Assembly: GCA_002354135.1 (NCBI GenBank)
Contig: DEKZ01000114.1
Location: 1-16,373 of the forward strand
Length of the DNA stretch: 16,373 nt
Reading direction: 5' to 3'
DNA from: Massilia sp. UBA2709
GTDB lineage: Bacteria; Pseudomonadota; Gammaproteobacteria; Burkholderiales; Burkholderiaceae_D
Shown here: in pieces, positions 1-8,368 of the stretch
Numbering within the stretch: position 1 is the first letter of the stretch
How the letters are laid out: the number at the start of each line of letters is the position of its first letter
Position numbers and translations under genes: made by a program
The notes under the pieces: model-generated
The model's database searches: none
Seen by the model: only the letters and a program-made list of their open reading frames with translations
What the model was told of the DNA's origin: nothing

Positions 1-237
1 GTAGGGTGGGCACTCCGTGCCCACGCGTTACGGGCGTATCCTTGCACCGCGTGCCCTGACATGTCGCTCGCATGGCGTCACCGTGCCGCGATCAATGGAT
101 CGGGCTCGCGGCTACTTTGCGGGCGATACCTCGCTATCCGTAGCGAGATCGACCGCACGTAACGCGTGGGCACGGGGTGCCACCCTACGGTCACTGTTCC
201 GTTTTCTTACGGTGGGCACGGGGCGCCCACCCTACGG
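1..237. repeat. REP-like palindrome cluster 1 (three copies) and otherwise gene-free left end
   Basis: Three copies of a short palindrome with the head GTAGGGTGGG. Copy A (1-34) is forward. Copy B (157-190) and copy C (210-237) are inverted. A and B are near-perfect inverted partners sharing the tail CCCACGCGTTACG; B lacks one base of the stem. C has the stem GTGGGCGC/GTGCCCAC. The cluster stops 5 nt from the stop codon of the lipoprotein gene, so the hairpins could shape that transcript's 3' end. Between A and B (35-156) I see only a small hairpin, TCGCTA-TCCG-TAGCGA, at 131-146. The short plus-strand frames here look like by-products of the repeats. Copy A begins at base 1, so the cluster may extend left. 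Confidence 0.75.
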
Positions 238-241
238 GTGA

Positions 242-1099
242 CTACAAAATCTGCACCGTGCGGCCGCTGATATTGCGCTGGGCCGGCTGGCCGTACACAC
301 GGATCGGGCCGGAGCCGCTCGCCTGCGCGAACACCGACTGGCGCACGGTGGCCGAGATGCCGCCCGAACCGCTGGTCGACAATTCTCCCTGCTCGCTGGT
401 CAGGCTCGCCATGTCGACGCTGCCCGAGCCGCTCACGCTCACGTTCAGGCGCTGCACGGCGCCGCTGGCCTGGACCAGGCCCGAGCCGCTGACCGAGGCG
501 CGCGCGTAGTCGCCCCGTACCTGGCCCACGTTCAGGCGCCCCGAGCCGCTCACGGCCAGCTTGGCGCTGCCTGCGCGCAGTTCGCCCGCGTCGATCTTGC
601 CCGAACCCGACACCCGCGCGTCGAGCTCGGCGACCTCGCCGTACAGGCGGGGCACGCCCGAGCCGCCCTGGCGCACGTCGAGCGGGGCGCCCTTCAGGTC
701 GCGCACCGTCACGTGGCCCGAGCCGCCGGCGTTCAGTTCGGTCAGGCGCGGCACGGTGTAGGTCACCTTCAGCGGCGTGCTGCTGCGCAGGCGGCCTTCG
801 GTGCCGATGTGCAGGGTCGAGCCGCGCGTTTCCGTCTGCACCAGGTGCACCAGGTTGCTGTCGCCTTCGACCACCAGCGAAGGCGCGCCGCCCACGCGCA
901 CCTCGACGATCATCGAGCCGCCCACATCCAGCCCGGTCAGCGCCGCCACCTGGCGCGTATCGCGGGTCGCCACGCCGTCGCCGTCGACGGTCTTGCCGCT
1001 GAAGGGCGTATGGACCGAATACTCGCTGCCCGGAGGCGCGGCGACGATGATGCAGCCGCCGAGGGTGGCGGCGACGGCGAGTGCAAGCAGAGTACGCAT
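242..1099 (-). CDS. Putative lipoprotein, DUF2807-like (GIN-domain) beta-repeat protein
   Basis: A 285-residue protein of unknown function, probably at the cell surface or in the periplasm. Residues 1-16 are a lipoprotein signal: hydrophobic LLALAVAATLGGC with lipobox LGGC and lipidated Cys16. The next residues are Ile-Ile, not Asp, which fits outer-membrane sorting. Residues 47-280 contain GSG motifs near 126, 146, 165, 184, 204, 223, 243 and 262, a regular 18-20-residue ladder. This is typical of the DUF2807 family, whose members fold as stacked beta turns. The family is sometimes annotated as a putative autotransporter adhesin head, but no transport domain is visible here. The start is supported by a purine-rich AAGAAAAGG upstream of the ATG. 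The gene is monocistronic in view, with REP-like copy C directly after its stop. The DUF2807 assignment is from pattern recognition only. Confidence 0.8.
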   Translation of the reverse strand: MRTLLALAVAATLGGCIIVAAPPGSEYSVHTPFSGKTVDGDGVATRDTRQVAALTGLDVGGSMIVEVRVGGAPSLVVEGDSNLVHLVQTETRGSTLHIGTEGRLRSSTPLKVTYTVPRLTELNAGGSGHVTVRDLKGAPLDVRQGGSGVPRLYGEVAELDARVSGSGKIDAGELRAGSAKLAVSGSGRLNVGQVRGDYARASVSGSGLVQASGAVQRLNVSVSGSGSVDMASLTSEQGELSTSGSGGISATVRQSVFAQASGSGPIRVYGQPAQRNISGRTVQIL

Positions 1100-1171
1100 G
1101 GTGTGAACCTTTTCTTGTCGTGGTTGGGCGCCGCAGCGCCGATATTGCCACTTTAGAATGTGCCCACTCCG

Positions 1172-1223
1172 CTGTCGCCTTCCCTGCGACAGATTGCGTT
1201 TTTTACGGCCTGAAGCGTAAAAA
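1172..1223. terminator. Two adjacent hairpins between the flavin oxidoreductase and lipoprotein genes
   Basis: The first hairpin is CTGTCGC/GCGACAG (1172-1192, 7-bp stem, 7-nt loop). The second is TTTTTACG/CGTAAAAA (1200-1223, 8-bp stem, 8-nt loop). The second is AT-rich and could act as a weak terminator for the minus-strand oxidoreductase gene that ends at 1268. Neither is followed by a classic U-run on the minus strand, so this is a weak call. Confidence 0.3.
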
Positions 1224-1230
1224 TGCCATC

Positions 1231-1276
1231 TTCGGCGCGCATCTCGGCACGAATTTCAGCGCGAATTTCAGCGCTG
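1231..1276. repeat. Degenerate 12-bp tandem repeat across the stop codon of the flavin oxidoreductase
   Basis: Four consecutive 12-mers run from 1231: TTCGGCGCGCAT, CTCGGCACGAAT, TTCAGCGCGAAT, and TTCAGCGC plus four unrelated bases. The two 12-mers CGAATTTCAGCG at 1250-1261 and 1262-1273 are identical. The oxidoreductase stop (TCA at 1268-1270) lies inside the array, so the repeat is mostly 3' untranslated sequence. Confidence 0.6.
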
Positions 1277-2386
1277 TCCGAGGCGGGTGTCGCCGAACAG
1301 GGTCTTGTACTGGTGCGGCTGCGAGCGCCAATACTGGGGCGGCGCGGCCACCTGGGCGCCCAGTTCGGCGGCGGCATGCCAGGGCCAGCGCGGGTTGTAG
1401 AGCATCGCGCGGGCCAGCGCCACCATGTCGGCCTGGCCCGACTGCAGGATGTGCTCGGCCTGGGCCGGCTCGGTGATCAGGCCCACGCCGATGGTCGGCA
1501 TCGTGGTTTCGCGCTTGATTCGTTCCGCAAAAGCGATCTGGTAGCCGGCGCCCACCGGAATCTTCTGCTGCGGCGACAGGCCGCCACTCGAGACGTGGAT
1601 GAAGTGGCAGCCGCGCGCTTCCAGCTCGCGGGCGAAGACCACGCTGCTCTCCAGGTCCCAGCCGCCCTCGACCCAGTCGGTGGCCGAGATGCGCATCCCG
1701 ACCGCCAATTTCTCCGGCACCGCCGCGCGCACGGCCTCGAACACCTCGAGCGGAAAGCGCATGCGGTTTTCCAGCGAGCCGCCGTACTCGTCTTCACGCC
1801 GGTTCGACAGCGGCGACAGGAACTGGTGCAGCAGGTAGCCGTGGGCTCCGTGCAGCTCGATGGCGTCCAGGCCCAGGGCCTGCGCGCGGCGGGCAGCGTC
1901 CACGAACCCGTCCTTCACGCGCTGCAGTCCTTCGGCGTCCAGCGCCAGCGGCACGGTCTCGCCTTCGGCGTGGGGCACGGCGGACGGCGCCACGGTCTGC
2001 CAGCCGCGCGGCTCGTCGGGCTTGATGTTGGCCCCGCCCAGCCAAGGCGCGGCGCTCGAGGCCTTGCGTCCGGCGTGGGCCAGTTGCACGGCGATCTTGA
2101 TCGGCGAGTGACGGCGCATGGCAGCGACGATCGGGCGCAAGGCGTCAAGATGGGCATCGGACCACAGGCCGAGGTCGTCGGGCGAGATCCGGCCCTCGGG
2201 CGTGACGGCCGTGGCCTCGATGATGAGGAGCGCGGCGCCGGACAAGGCCAGTTGGCCGAGGTGGATCATGTGCCAGTCCGTGGCCAGGCCCTCGTCTGCC
2301 GAGTACTGGCACATCGGGGCGATGGCGATGCGGTTGGACAGCTCGAGCGGCCCGAGTTTATAAGGGGAAAACAACTTGCTGCTCAT
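1268..2386 (-). CDS. NADH:flavin oxidoreductase, old yellow enzyme family (YqjM/NamA-like)
   Basis: A 372-residue FMN-dependent ene-reductase expected to reduce activated C=C bonds (enals, enones, nitro compounds) with NAD(P)H in the cytoplasm. It is a single TIM barrel. Residues 19-30 contain APMCQYSA, with Cys26 and Tyr28 at the same positions as the redox-tuning Cys and Tyr of Bacillus YqjM. AVQLAHAGRK (99-108) has the flavin-contacting Gln. HGAHGYLLHQFLSP (179-192) carries the His pair that binds substrate. REDEYGGSLENR follows, and GVGLITEP and ARAMLYNP near the C terminus form the phosphate-binding end. The length fits the YqjM subgroup. I chose the ATG at 2386 because GGAG lies 5 nt upstream; an in-frame start at 2518 would add 44 unrelated residues and cross the REP-like repeat. 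No neighbouring gene points to a specific substrate. Confidence 0.93.
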   Translation of the reverse strand: MSSKLFSPYKLGPLELSNRIAIAPMCQYSADEGLATDWHMIHLGQLALSGAALLIIEATAVTPEGRISPDDLGLWSDAHLDALRPIVAAMRRHSPIKIAVQLAHAGRKASSAAPWLGGANIKPDEPRGWQTVAPSAVPHAEGETVPLALDAEGLQRVKDGFVDAARRAQALGLDAIELHGAHGYLLHQFLSPLSNRREDEYGGSLENRMRFPLEVFEAVRAAVPEKLAVGMRISATDWVEGGWDLESSVVFARELEARGCHFIHVSSGGLSPQQKIPVGAGYQIAFAERIKRETTMPTIGVGLITEPAQAEHILQSGQADMVALARAMLYNPRWPWHAAAELGAQVAAPPQYWRSQPHQYKTLFGDTRLGQR

Positions 2387-2414
2387 GGAAGCTCCGGTCT
2401 TGTGCAAAGAACAA

Positions 2415-2442
2415 AGTCTATCGAAGCTTGCGCAATTGTGCA
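2415..2442 (-). promoter_or_regulatory. Candidate promoter and operator for the flavin oxidoreductase
   Basis: On the minus strand, TGCACA (2442-2437) and TAGACT (2420-2415) are separated by 16 nt and each matches the sigma-70 hexamer in four of six positions. The -35 half overlaps an imperfect palindrome, TGCACAATTGCGCA (2429-2442), with one mismatch pair. A dyad over the -35 is the usual place for a repressor. The ATG is 28 nt further on. No regulator gene is adjacent. Confidence 0.35.
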
Positions 2443-2473
2443 GATGCAAGGGGACGGTTGGATTGTCGTAGGG

Positions 2474-2593
2474 TTGTAGGGTGGGTTCTTGAACCCACGC
2501 GGTACGGCGCATGAACAATCGTAACGCGGATTCGTTCGATGTCGCGTCTGCTCATCGGGTGAGACCGCGTGGGTAAAAGTACCCACCCTACGA
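2474..2593. repeat. REP-like palindrome cluster 2 (inverted pair)
   Basis: Copy D (2474-2509, forward) has an 8-bp perfect stem GTGGGTTC-TT-GAACCCAC. Copy E (2558-2593, inverted) has GTGGGTA/TACCCAC. Each has the GTAGGGTGGG head and a CCCACGCGGT tail, and they face each other across about 50 nt. D shares 30 identical bases with copy G at 8638-8667. E shares 16 bases of tail with G. The pair lies between the oxidoreductase promoter and the ast operon terminator. Confidence 0.75.
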
Positions 2594-2613
2594 CCGCCTC
2601 ACCGCCGCGGGCA

Positions 2614-2640
2614 TAAAAAAAGCCGCGATCGCTCGCGGCT
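2614..2640 (-). terminator. Rho-independent terminator of the ast-gdhB operon
   Basis: Read on the minus strand, an 8-bp stem AGCCGCGA/TCGCGGCT with a GCGA tetraloop (2640-2621) is followed directly by seven T residues ending at 2615. It begins 21 nt after the astE stop, the expected place for the end of the operon transcript. Confidence 0.9.
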
Positions 2641-2661
2641 CCTGCACTACACGTTACACCC

Positions 2662-3663
2662 TCAACTCACGCGCACCACCATCAACCCGGCGCGCAATCC
2701 CACCCGCACGTCGGGATTCGGAAACACCACCATCTCCTCCTCATGGAAAACGGTATACACCGTTTCCCCATCGGTGGCGATCACCTCGCCGCGCTTGAGC
2801 GAGGCGAAGTTCGGCGTCTCTTTCGAGAAGCTCATCGTGAAGGCGTCCGACAGCTTGACCACTTCCTGCGCCACCTTGAACACGTGTGGCGCCGCCTTGG
2901 CCGGCGGCGCTTCCGCACCGCGCAGCAGGGCGTCGAGCGCCTGCGAGGCCTCGGCGAACTGCGCCAGGTTGTTCTGGCCCAGCGTGCCCACGCGCCCCAG
3001 CTCCACCGTGCTGCCCGCGGCGCCGTGGTGCTCGCTCGAATAGTAGCTGTAGGTTCCGGCCGACTTCGGGTTCATGATGATGGCTTGAATAGCCGCCTGT
3101 CCGAGCCAGCCGATCAGGGCCTCTTTGCGATCCTGCGCGATCAGGTCCGGCACGATCGCGAACATCGGATAGTGCGAGGCACGGATCGCGGTGTGCAGGT
3201 CGAGGTGCCAGCGCACCGGACCGGCGTCGGCGAAGAAGGCGTTCGTCGCGGCGATGATCTCGTCCGCGCGTGCGCTCTCGAAGGTGCCCGCCAGCGCTCC
3301 ACGGTCCGGCCTGAACATGCGGTTCAGGTCGGCGTCGATGAAACGCTTGCCCGCGGCGATGGCGTCGATGTTGCCGACGCAAAGCATCAGGTCCACGGCC
3401 AGGGCTGCCGGCTGGCGCGACAGCGCCTCGATCACGTGCGCGACCATTTCGATCGGCCCGGTCTCGTCGCCGTGCACGCCGACAGACAGCAGCACTGCCG
3501 GACGCACGGCACCGCTGCCGGCCTTCACCGTCAGGATGCCCCTGGCGGGCGTCCCGACGACAAAACCGGCATCGCTGAAACGCTGCGCGACCAAGCCGAA
3601 ATCGGCCTCGGCCAGCGCGCGCACCGCTTCAGGCACCACGGGTGGTTGGGCGGGCGCGCTCAT
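2662..3663 (-). CDS. astE: Succinylglutamate desuccinylase
   Basis: A 333-residue zinc enzyme for the last AST step: N-succinylglutamate plus water gives succinate and glutamate. It belongs to the AstE/aspartoacylase branch of the M14-like carboxypeptidases. Zinc ligands are visible as His64 and Glu67 in GVHGDETGP and His157 in WHLDLHT. DLNRMF (112-117) carries the substrate-binding Arg, and Glu221 in STVELGRVG is the expected general base. The length is normal. Its ATG follows the gdhB stop after one base (TGA-G-ATG) and I see no strong Shine-Dalgarno site, so translation probably depends on ribosomes finishing gdhB. It is the last gene before the terminator. The separation from astB by gdhB is unlike the simple astCADBE order of enteric bacteria. 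Confidence 0.95.
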   Translation of the reverse strand: MSAPAQPPVVPEAVRALAEADFGLVAQRFSDAGFVVGTPARGILTVKAGSGAVRPAVLLSVGVHGDETGPIEMVAHVIEALSRQPAALAVDLMLCVGNIDAIAAGKRFIDADLNRMFRPDRGALAGTFESARADEIIAATNAFFADAGPVRWHLDLHTAIRASHYPMFAIVPDLIAQDRKEALIGWLGQAAIQAIIMNPKSAGTYSYYSSEHHGAAGSTVELGRVGTLGQNNLAQFAEASQALDALLRGAEAPPAKAAPHVFKVAQEVVKLSDAFTMSFSKETPNFASLKRGEVIATDGETVYTVFHEEEMVVFPNPDVRVGLRAGLMVVRVS

Positions 3664-3664
3664 C

Positions 3665-6600
3665 TCAGGCAGCCAGGCGCTCGGGGTTCGAGCCTTCCGA
3701 CAGCGCCCAGACGTCCAGCATGGCCTGCTCGAGGTCGGTGGCCTGGGTGTAGCCGGTCAGGCCCTTCTCCGCCGTCACGGCGTCGACCGCGGCGATCGGA
3801 TCGCCGCTGCCGGCACGCTCGATCACCTGCAGCAGCAGGCGCTGCTGGGTGCGGCGCAGTGCCTGCATCGCGTAGTTACGCAGCTGCTCCTGCGACTTGC
3901 TGGTCGCCGGCAGCTTCAGGCCGCGCTCGAGCGTGTCGATGCCGGCGCGCTCGCGCAGCGCCATGCCGACCTGCAGGAACTGGGCCAGCGTCATGCCGCT
4001 TGGGCGTTGCACCGACACCGCCGCGAACAGGAAGGTCGCCAGCGACTCGATGGCCTCGACCGCCTTCCAGGCGCCGACGAAGTTCTTGCTCAGGCCGGCG
4101 TAGCCGTCGGCTTCCGACTTCGACGGAGTGAGTTGGCGGAGTTGATCGCCGCTGCTAAACAGCGCCGACAACTCGGTCATGCCGTCGGCGCCCTGCGGCA
4201 GCGACAGCACGCCTTCGATCACGGCGCGCAGCAGCGCACGGGTGCGGGCGTCGACCGCGATCGACACTTCACGCGGCACGTTCAGCGCATCGGCGTCGAG
4301 CGCGTCGAACACCGGCGCCAGCTGCAGCGCCGACCAGCCGCGGCCCCAGGCCTTGACCACTTCGGTCTCGTCGACACGGTGCTCGGCGGCCAGGTCGCGC
4401 AGCATCAGCGGACCGCAGCGGTTGACCGCCTCGTTGGCCAGCACGGTGGCCAGGATGGCGTTGGCGAGCGGGTGATCCAGCGGATCGCGGGTGGCGACCA
4501 GTTGTGCCGGGAAGTAAGGACGCAGCACGGTCGCGGCCCATGGCTCGTCCACCAGCGGCAGCACGGCCAGGGTGCGCTTGAAGCGGTTCTTCACGTTGGC
4601 GATGACGACCGCCAGTTCCGGCGCGGTCAGGCCCTGGCCCAGCGCCTTGCGGCGCTGCAGTTCGGCGTCGCTCGGCAGCTGCTCCAGCTCGCGCGAGACG
4701 GCGCCGTCAAGCTCCAGGTTCGCGATCAGGGCGGCGTAGGCATCGACGATCGATGCATTGCCCTGCGCCTGGGCTTCGCGGGTCAGCAGGCGGGTCTGCT
4801 GGGTGTTGTCGCGCAGGACCAGCTTCTCGACGTCGCCGGTCATCTCGAACAGGATGCGGTTGCGGTCGGCTTCAGGCAGCTTGCCGGCGCTGACTTCGGT
4901 GTCCAGCCAGATCTTGATGTTCACTTCGTGGTCCGAGCAATCCACGCCGGCCGAGTTGTCGATCGCATCGGTGAAGATGCGGCCGCCGTTCAGCGCGAAC
5001 TCGATACGGCCGGCCTGGGTCGCGCCCAGGTTGCCGCCCTCGCCCACCACCTTGCAGCGCATTTCGCCGCCGTTGACGCGGATGCGGTCGTTGGCGCGGT
5101 CCTTCACCTGGGCGTGGGTCTCGTGCGAGGCCTTGATGTAGGTGCCGATGCCGCCGTTGTAGAACAGGTCGACCGGGGCCAGCAGGATGCGGTGCATCAG
5201 CTCTTCCGGCGCCAGCGAGGTTTCCTCGATGCCCAGCACTTCACGCACCTGCGGGGTCAGGTCGATCGAACGGGCGCTGCGCGGGAACACGCCGCCGCCT
5301 TGCGAAATCAGCGATTTGTCGTAGTCTTCCCACGACGAACGTGGGAGCGCGAACATGCGCTGGCGTTCCTTGAACGAGACTTCGACGTCCGGGGTCGGAT
5401 CCAGGAAGATGTGGCGGTGGTCGAAGGCCGCCACCAGCTTCAGCTGGCGCGACAGCAGCACGCCGTTGCCGAACACGTCGCCCGACATGTCGCCCACGCC
5501 GACCATGGTGATCGGGGTGGTGCTCATGTCGTGGCCCAGTTCGTAGAAGTGGCGCTTGACGGCCTCGAAGGCGCCCTTCGCGGTGATGCCCATCTTCTTG
5601 TGGTCGTAGCCGTTCGAGCCGCCCGAGGCAAAGGCGTCGCCCAGCCAGAAGCCGCGCTGCACGGCGATGCTGTTGGCGATGTCGGAGAAGGTCGCGGTGC
5701 CCTTGTCGGCGGCGACCACCAGGTATGGATCGTCCTGGTCATGGCGCACGGTGCGCTCCGGCGGCACGATCGCGCCCTGCACGCGGTTGTCGGTCACTTC
5801 CAGCAGGCTCGAGATGAACATGCGGTAGCAGGCTTCGCCCTCTGCCGCCATGACGTCGCGCGGCGCGTCCTTCGGCATCTGCTTGCAGACGAAACCGCCC
5901 TTCGAGCCGGCCGGCACGATGACGGCGTTCTTGACCATCTGCGCCTTCACCAGGCCCAGCACTTCGGTGCGGTAGTCTTCCATGCGGTCCGACCAGCGCA
6001 GGCCGCCGCGGGCGACCGGGCCGCCGCGCAGGTGCACGCCTTCGAAGCGGCGCGAGAACACGTAGATCTCGCGGTACGGACGCGGCTCCGGCGCCAGCGC
6101 CAGGTTGCTGGTGTCGACCTTGAAGATCATCTTCTCGCCGTTGTTCTGGAAGTAGTTGGTGCGCACGGTGGCCAGGGCCAGGTCGACCAGGGCGGCCATG
6201 ATTTCCTCGGTGTCGGCGTGGTTCACGCTCGACAGGCCGGCCTTCAGCGCAGCCAGCTTGGCGTTGCCGGCGGCGTGCTCGGACTCGCCCAGCGCCGGGT
6301 CGAAGCGCTGGATGAAGCCGGTGACGAATTCCTTGACCAGGGCCGGCTGGGTGCGCAGGGTCTCGGCCATGTAGCGCACCGAGAACTTCGAGCCCAGCTG
6401 GCGCCAGTAGCTGATGTAGGCGCGCACCAGCTGCACTTCGCGCATCGACAGGCCGCCCTCGACGGTCAGGCCGTTCATGCGGCCGTCTTCGGCTTCGTCG
6501 TTGAACAGGGCCGCGAACAGCTCTTCGGCGACCGGCGCGATGCCCGGCTTCACCAGCTTGCTGCCGCTCTCATCGTCCACCGCCAGCGCGGTGACGTGGT

Positions 6601-8368
6601 GACGCACGCCGTCGGCGGTCGTGATGGCCCAGGTCTGCTCGCGGTCGACCGCGATGCCGGCGTTCTGCAGGGCCGGCAGGATGCGCGACAGCGAAGGCAC
6701 GTTCTCGCCCGAGTACAGGCGGATCGAGGCGTCGATGCCGTTGGCGTCGTCGCCGTGTTCGACGCGCACGGTCACGCGCTCCGGCTGGCTGTTCTCCAGC
6801 AGCGCCTGCAGGTCGCGGAAGGCGGTTTCCGGCGCGGTATTGGTGACGAAGGAAACAGGCAGGTTGGCGCCGAGCTTGCGCAGGGCGCTGCGCTGGGCGT
6901 GCTCTTCCACGCCATTGGTCATGGCGGCGAAGCGGTCGTGCCAGCCGTCCAGCACGGACAGCAGCGGCTGCTGGATGTCGGTTTCGAGGTCGAGCGGGTT
7001 GCGGGCGGCGTGGGCGATCAGGTACACGCGGGCCAGCGGACCGTCGGCAACCAGGGTCTGCACGCGCACGTCATGCGCGCCCGAGCTGTCCTTCAGGGCC
7101 TGGGCCAGCGAAGCGGCCACGGCGGCGCTGTAGCGCTCGCGCGGCAGGTAGACCAGGGCGTTCAGGTGGCGGCCGTAGACGTCGCGGCGGGCGAAGACCT
7201 TCGGGCGCGGCTGCTTGTACAGCGACACGACCGAGCTGCACACCTGCGCCAGCCATTCCGGATCGGCTTCCAGCGCTTCGGTGCGCGGCAGCGACTCGAG
7301 GATTTCCAGGAACTTCTCGGCGCGGAAGCCTTCCTGGCGCACGCCGGCCAGGCTCAGCACCTTGGCGACGCGGCCGCGCGCGAACGGCAGGCGCGCCAGC
7401 GGGGTCGAGGTGGCGGCGCGGGTGAACAGGCCGACGAAGCAGTGCTCGCCGAGGATGTTGCCTTGTGCATCAGTGTTGCGCACGCCGATGAAGTCGAGCG
7501 GCTGGTCGCGGTGCAGGGTGCCCTCGACGTCGGCCTTGACGATCGACAGGGTTTCGGCGCGGGCCGAGAGGGTTTTCAGTTCGCCCGGGATGTTGGCCAG
7601 GCAGGTGCCGTAGACCGGGTGCGCCGTGTCCTTCAGCACGCCGATGCGGCTCGGGATGTCGCGCGCCAGTTCGTCCTGGCCCGGCTGCACCACGTAGTAG
7701 GCGTAGCCGAAGGGCTCGAAGCCTTCGTTCTTGGCCCACTCGAGGAAGGCGGCCACTTCCTGGCCGGCCGGGGTGCCGGAGGCGGCAGCGGCTGCGGCCA
7801 CTTCGGTCATGCGGTCGCCCATGGCGACGGCGTCGCGGTGCACGACGGCGGCGTCGCTGGCGACCATGCGGATGCGCGCGGTCAGCTTGTCGAGTTCTTC
7901 GAAGGCCAGTTCGTCGTTCAGCAGCACCAGCACGTAGGATTCCAGCGGTGCGCCGGCTGCGCCGACGGCGGTGACGACGCCATTTGCGTCACGCTGGACC
8001 GGCAGCACGGCGTTCATCACGCCGGCGGCGAGGACGCGCTCCTTGCGCAGGGCCATCACGAACGAGTCGACCAGGTAAGGCATGTCTTCGTTCAGGATCA
8101 GCAGGGCGGTCGCGATGCCGCCTTTGGTGTCGGTGTAGCGCATCTGCGCGATCTGGCAGCCCTGCCCGGTGCGCTTGGCAACCTGCATGAAACCGTCCCA
8201 CAGGACGGGGGCCAGGGCTTGCGGCGCGATGCCGGCCAGGTCCTCTTCGTCGAGCGACCCGAGCCAGGCGCTGATCAGCGCGGTGACAGGTTCGGTTGCG
8301 CCTGCTGCAGGCTGGTTCGTGACCAGCGTGAGGGTCTGGGTGCGCAAATCTTGCGTCATGTCGTTCAT
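3665..8368 (-). CDS. gdhB: NAD-specific glutamate dehydrogenase, large (about 180 kDa) type
   Basis: A 1567-residue enzyme oxidising glutamate with NAD to 2-oxoglutarate, ammonia and NADH. It is close to the roughly 1600 residues usual for the large bacterial GDH family (Bac_GDH). The N-terminal half (about 1-700) is the regulatory, ACT-like part of the family. The catalytic part starts near 760 with RGGPVARGGLRWSDR. It includes GSKGGF (821-826), the nucleotide-binding GVGDMSGDVFGNG (957-969) and GEGGNLGAT (1109-1117), then DAIDNSAGVDCSDHEVNIKI. The C-terminal helical region follows. The ATG at 8368 is preceded by GGAGAAG at good spacing; the second Met, at residue 4, is worse placed. Pseudomonas aeruginosa GdhB is known to be arginine-inducible and allosterically regulated by arginine. 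Placement between astB and astE suggests a similar arginine link here, which is inference. No frameshift or missing segment was seen. Confidence 0.96.
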   Translation of the reverse strand: MNDMTQDLRTQTLTLVTNQPAAGATEPVTALISAWLGSLDEEDLAGIAPQALAPVLWDGFMQVAKRTGQGCQIAQMRYTDTKGGIATALLILNEDMPYLVDSFVMALRKERVLAAGVMNAVLPVQRDANGVVTAVGAAGAPLESYVLVLLNDELAFEELDKLTARIRMVASDAAVVHRDAVAMGDRMTEVAAAAAASGTPAGQEVAAFLEWAKNEGFEPFGYAYYVVQPGQDELARDIPSRIGVLKDTAHPVYGTCLANIPGELKTLSARAETLSIVKADVEGTLHRDQPLDFIGVRNTDAQGNILGEHCFVGLFTRAATSTPLARLPFARGRVAKVLSLAGVRQEGFRAEKFLEILESLPRTEALEADPEWLAQVCSSVVSLYKQPRPKVFARRDVYGRHLNALVYLPRERYSAAVAASLAQALKDSSGAHDVRVQTLVADGPLARVYLIAHAARNPLDLETDIQQPLLSVLDGWHDRFAAMTNGVEEHAQRSALRKLGANLPVSFVTNTAPETAFRDLQALLENSQPERVTVRVEHGDDANGIDASIRLYSGENVPSLSRILPALQNAGIAVDREQTWAITTADGVRHHVTALAVDDESGSKLVKPGIAPVAEELFAALFNDEAEDGRMNGLTVEGGLSMREVQLVRAYISYWRQLGSKFSVRYMAETLRTQPALVKEFVTGFIQRFDPALGESEHAAGNAKLAALKAGLSSVNHADTEEIMAALVDLALATVRTNYFQNNGEKMIFKVDTSNLALAPEPRPYREIYVFSRRFEGVHLRGGPVARGGLRWSDRMEDYRTEVLGLVKAQMVKNAVIVPAGSKGGFVCKQMPKDAPRDVMAAEGEACYRMFISSLLEVTDNRVQGAIVPPERTVRHDQDDPYLVVAADKGTATFSDIANSIAVQRGFWLGDAFASGGSNGYDHKKMGITAKGAFEAVKRHFYELGHDMSTTPITMVGVGDMSGDVFGNGVLLSRQLKLVAAFDHRHIFLDPTPDVEVSFKERQRMFALPRSSWEDYDKSLISQGGGVFPRSARSIDLTPQVREVLGIEETSLAPEELMHRILLAPVDLFYNGGIGTYIKASHETHAQVKDRANDRIRVNGGEMRCKVVGEGGNLGATQAGRIEFALNGGRIFTDAIDNSAGVDCSDHEVNIKIWLDTEVSAGKLPEADRNRILFEMTGDVEKLVLRDNTQQTRLLTREAQAQGNASIVDAYAALIANLELDGAVSRELEQLPSDAELQRRKALGQGLTAPELAVVIANVKNRFKRTLAVLPLVDEPWAATVLRPYFPAQLVATRDPLDHPLANAILATVLANEAVNRCGPLMLRDLAAEHRVDETEVVKAWGRGWSALQLAPVFDALDADALNVPREVSIAVDARTRALLRAVIEGVLSLPQGADGMTELSALFSSGDQLRQLTPSKSEADGYAGLSKNFVGAWKAVEAIESLATFLFAAVSVQRPSGMTLAQFLQVGMALRERAGIDTLERGLKLPATSKSQEQLRNYAMQALRRTQQRLLLQVIERAGSGDPIAAVDAVTAEKGLTGYTQATDLEQAMLDVWALSEGSNPERLAA

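Noticed and set aside
17..241. Short plus-strand frames at the left edge
   Set aside because: They run through the REP-like repeats and have repeat-derived, low-information sequence.
2387..2518. 44-residue N-terminal extension of the flavin oxidoreductase
   Set aside because: It crosses the promoter-like region and the repeat, is not OYE-like, and the internal ATG has a good GGAG and the canonical OYE N terminus.
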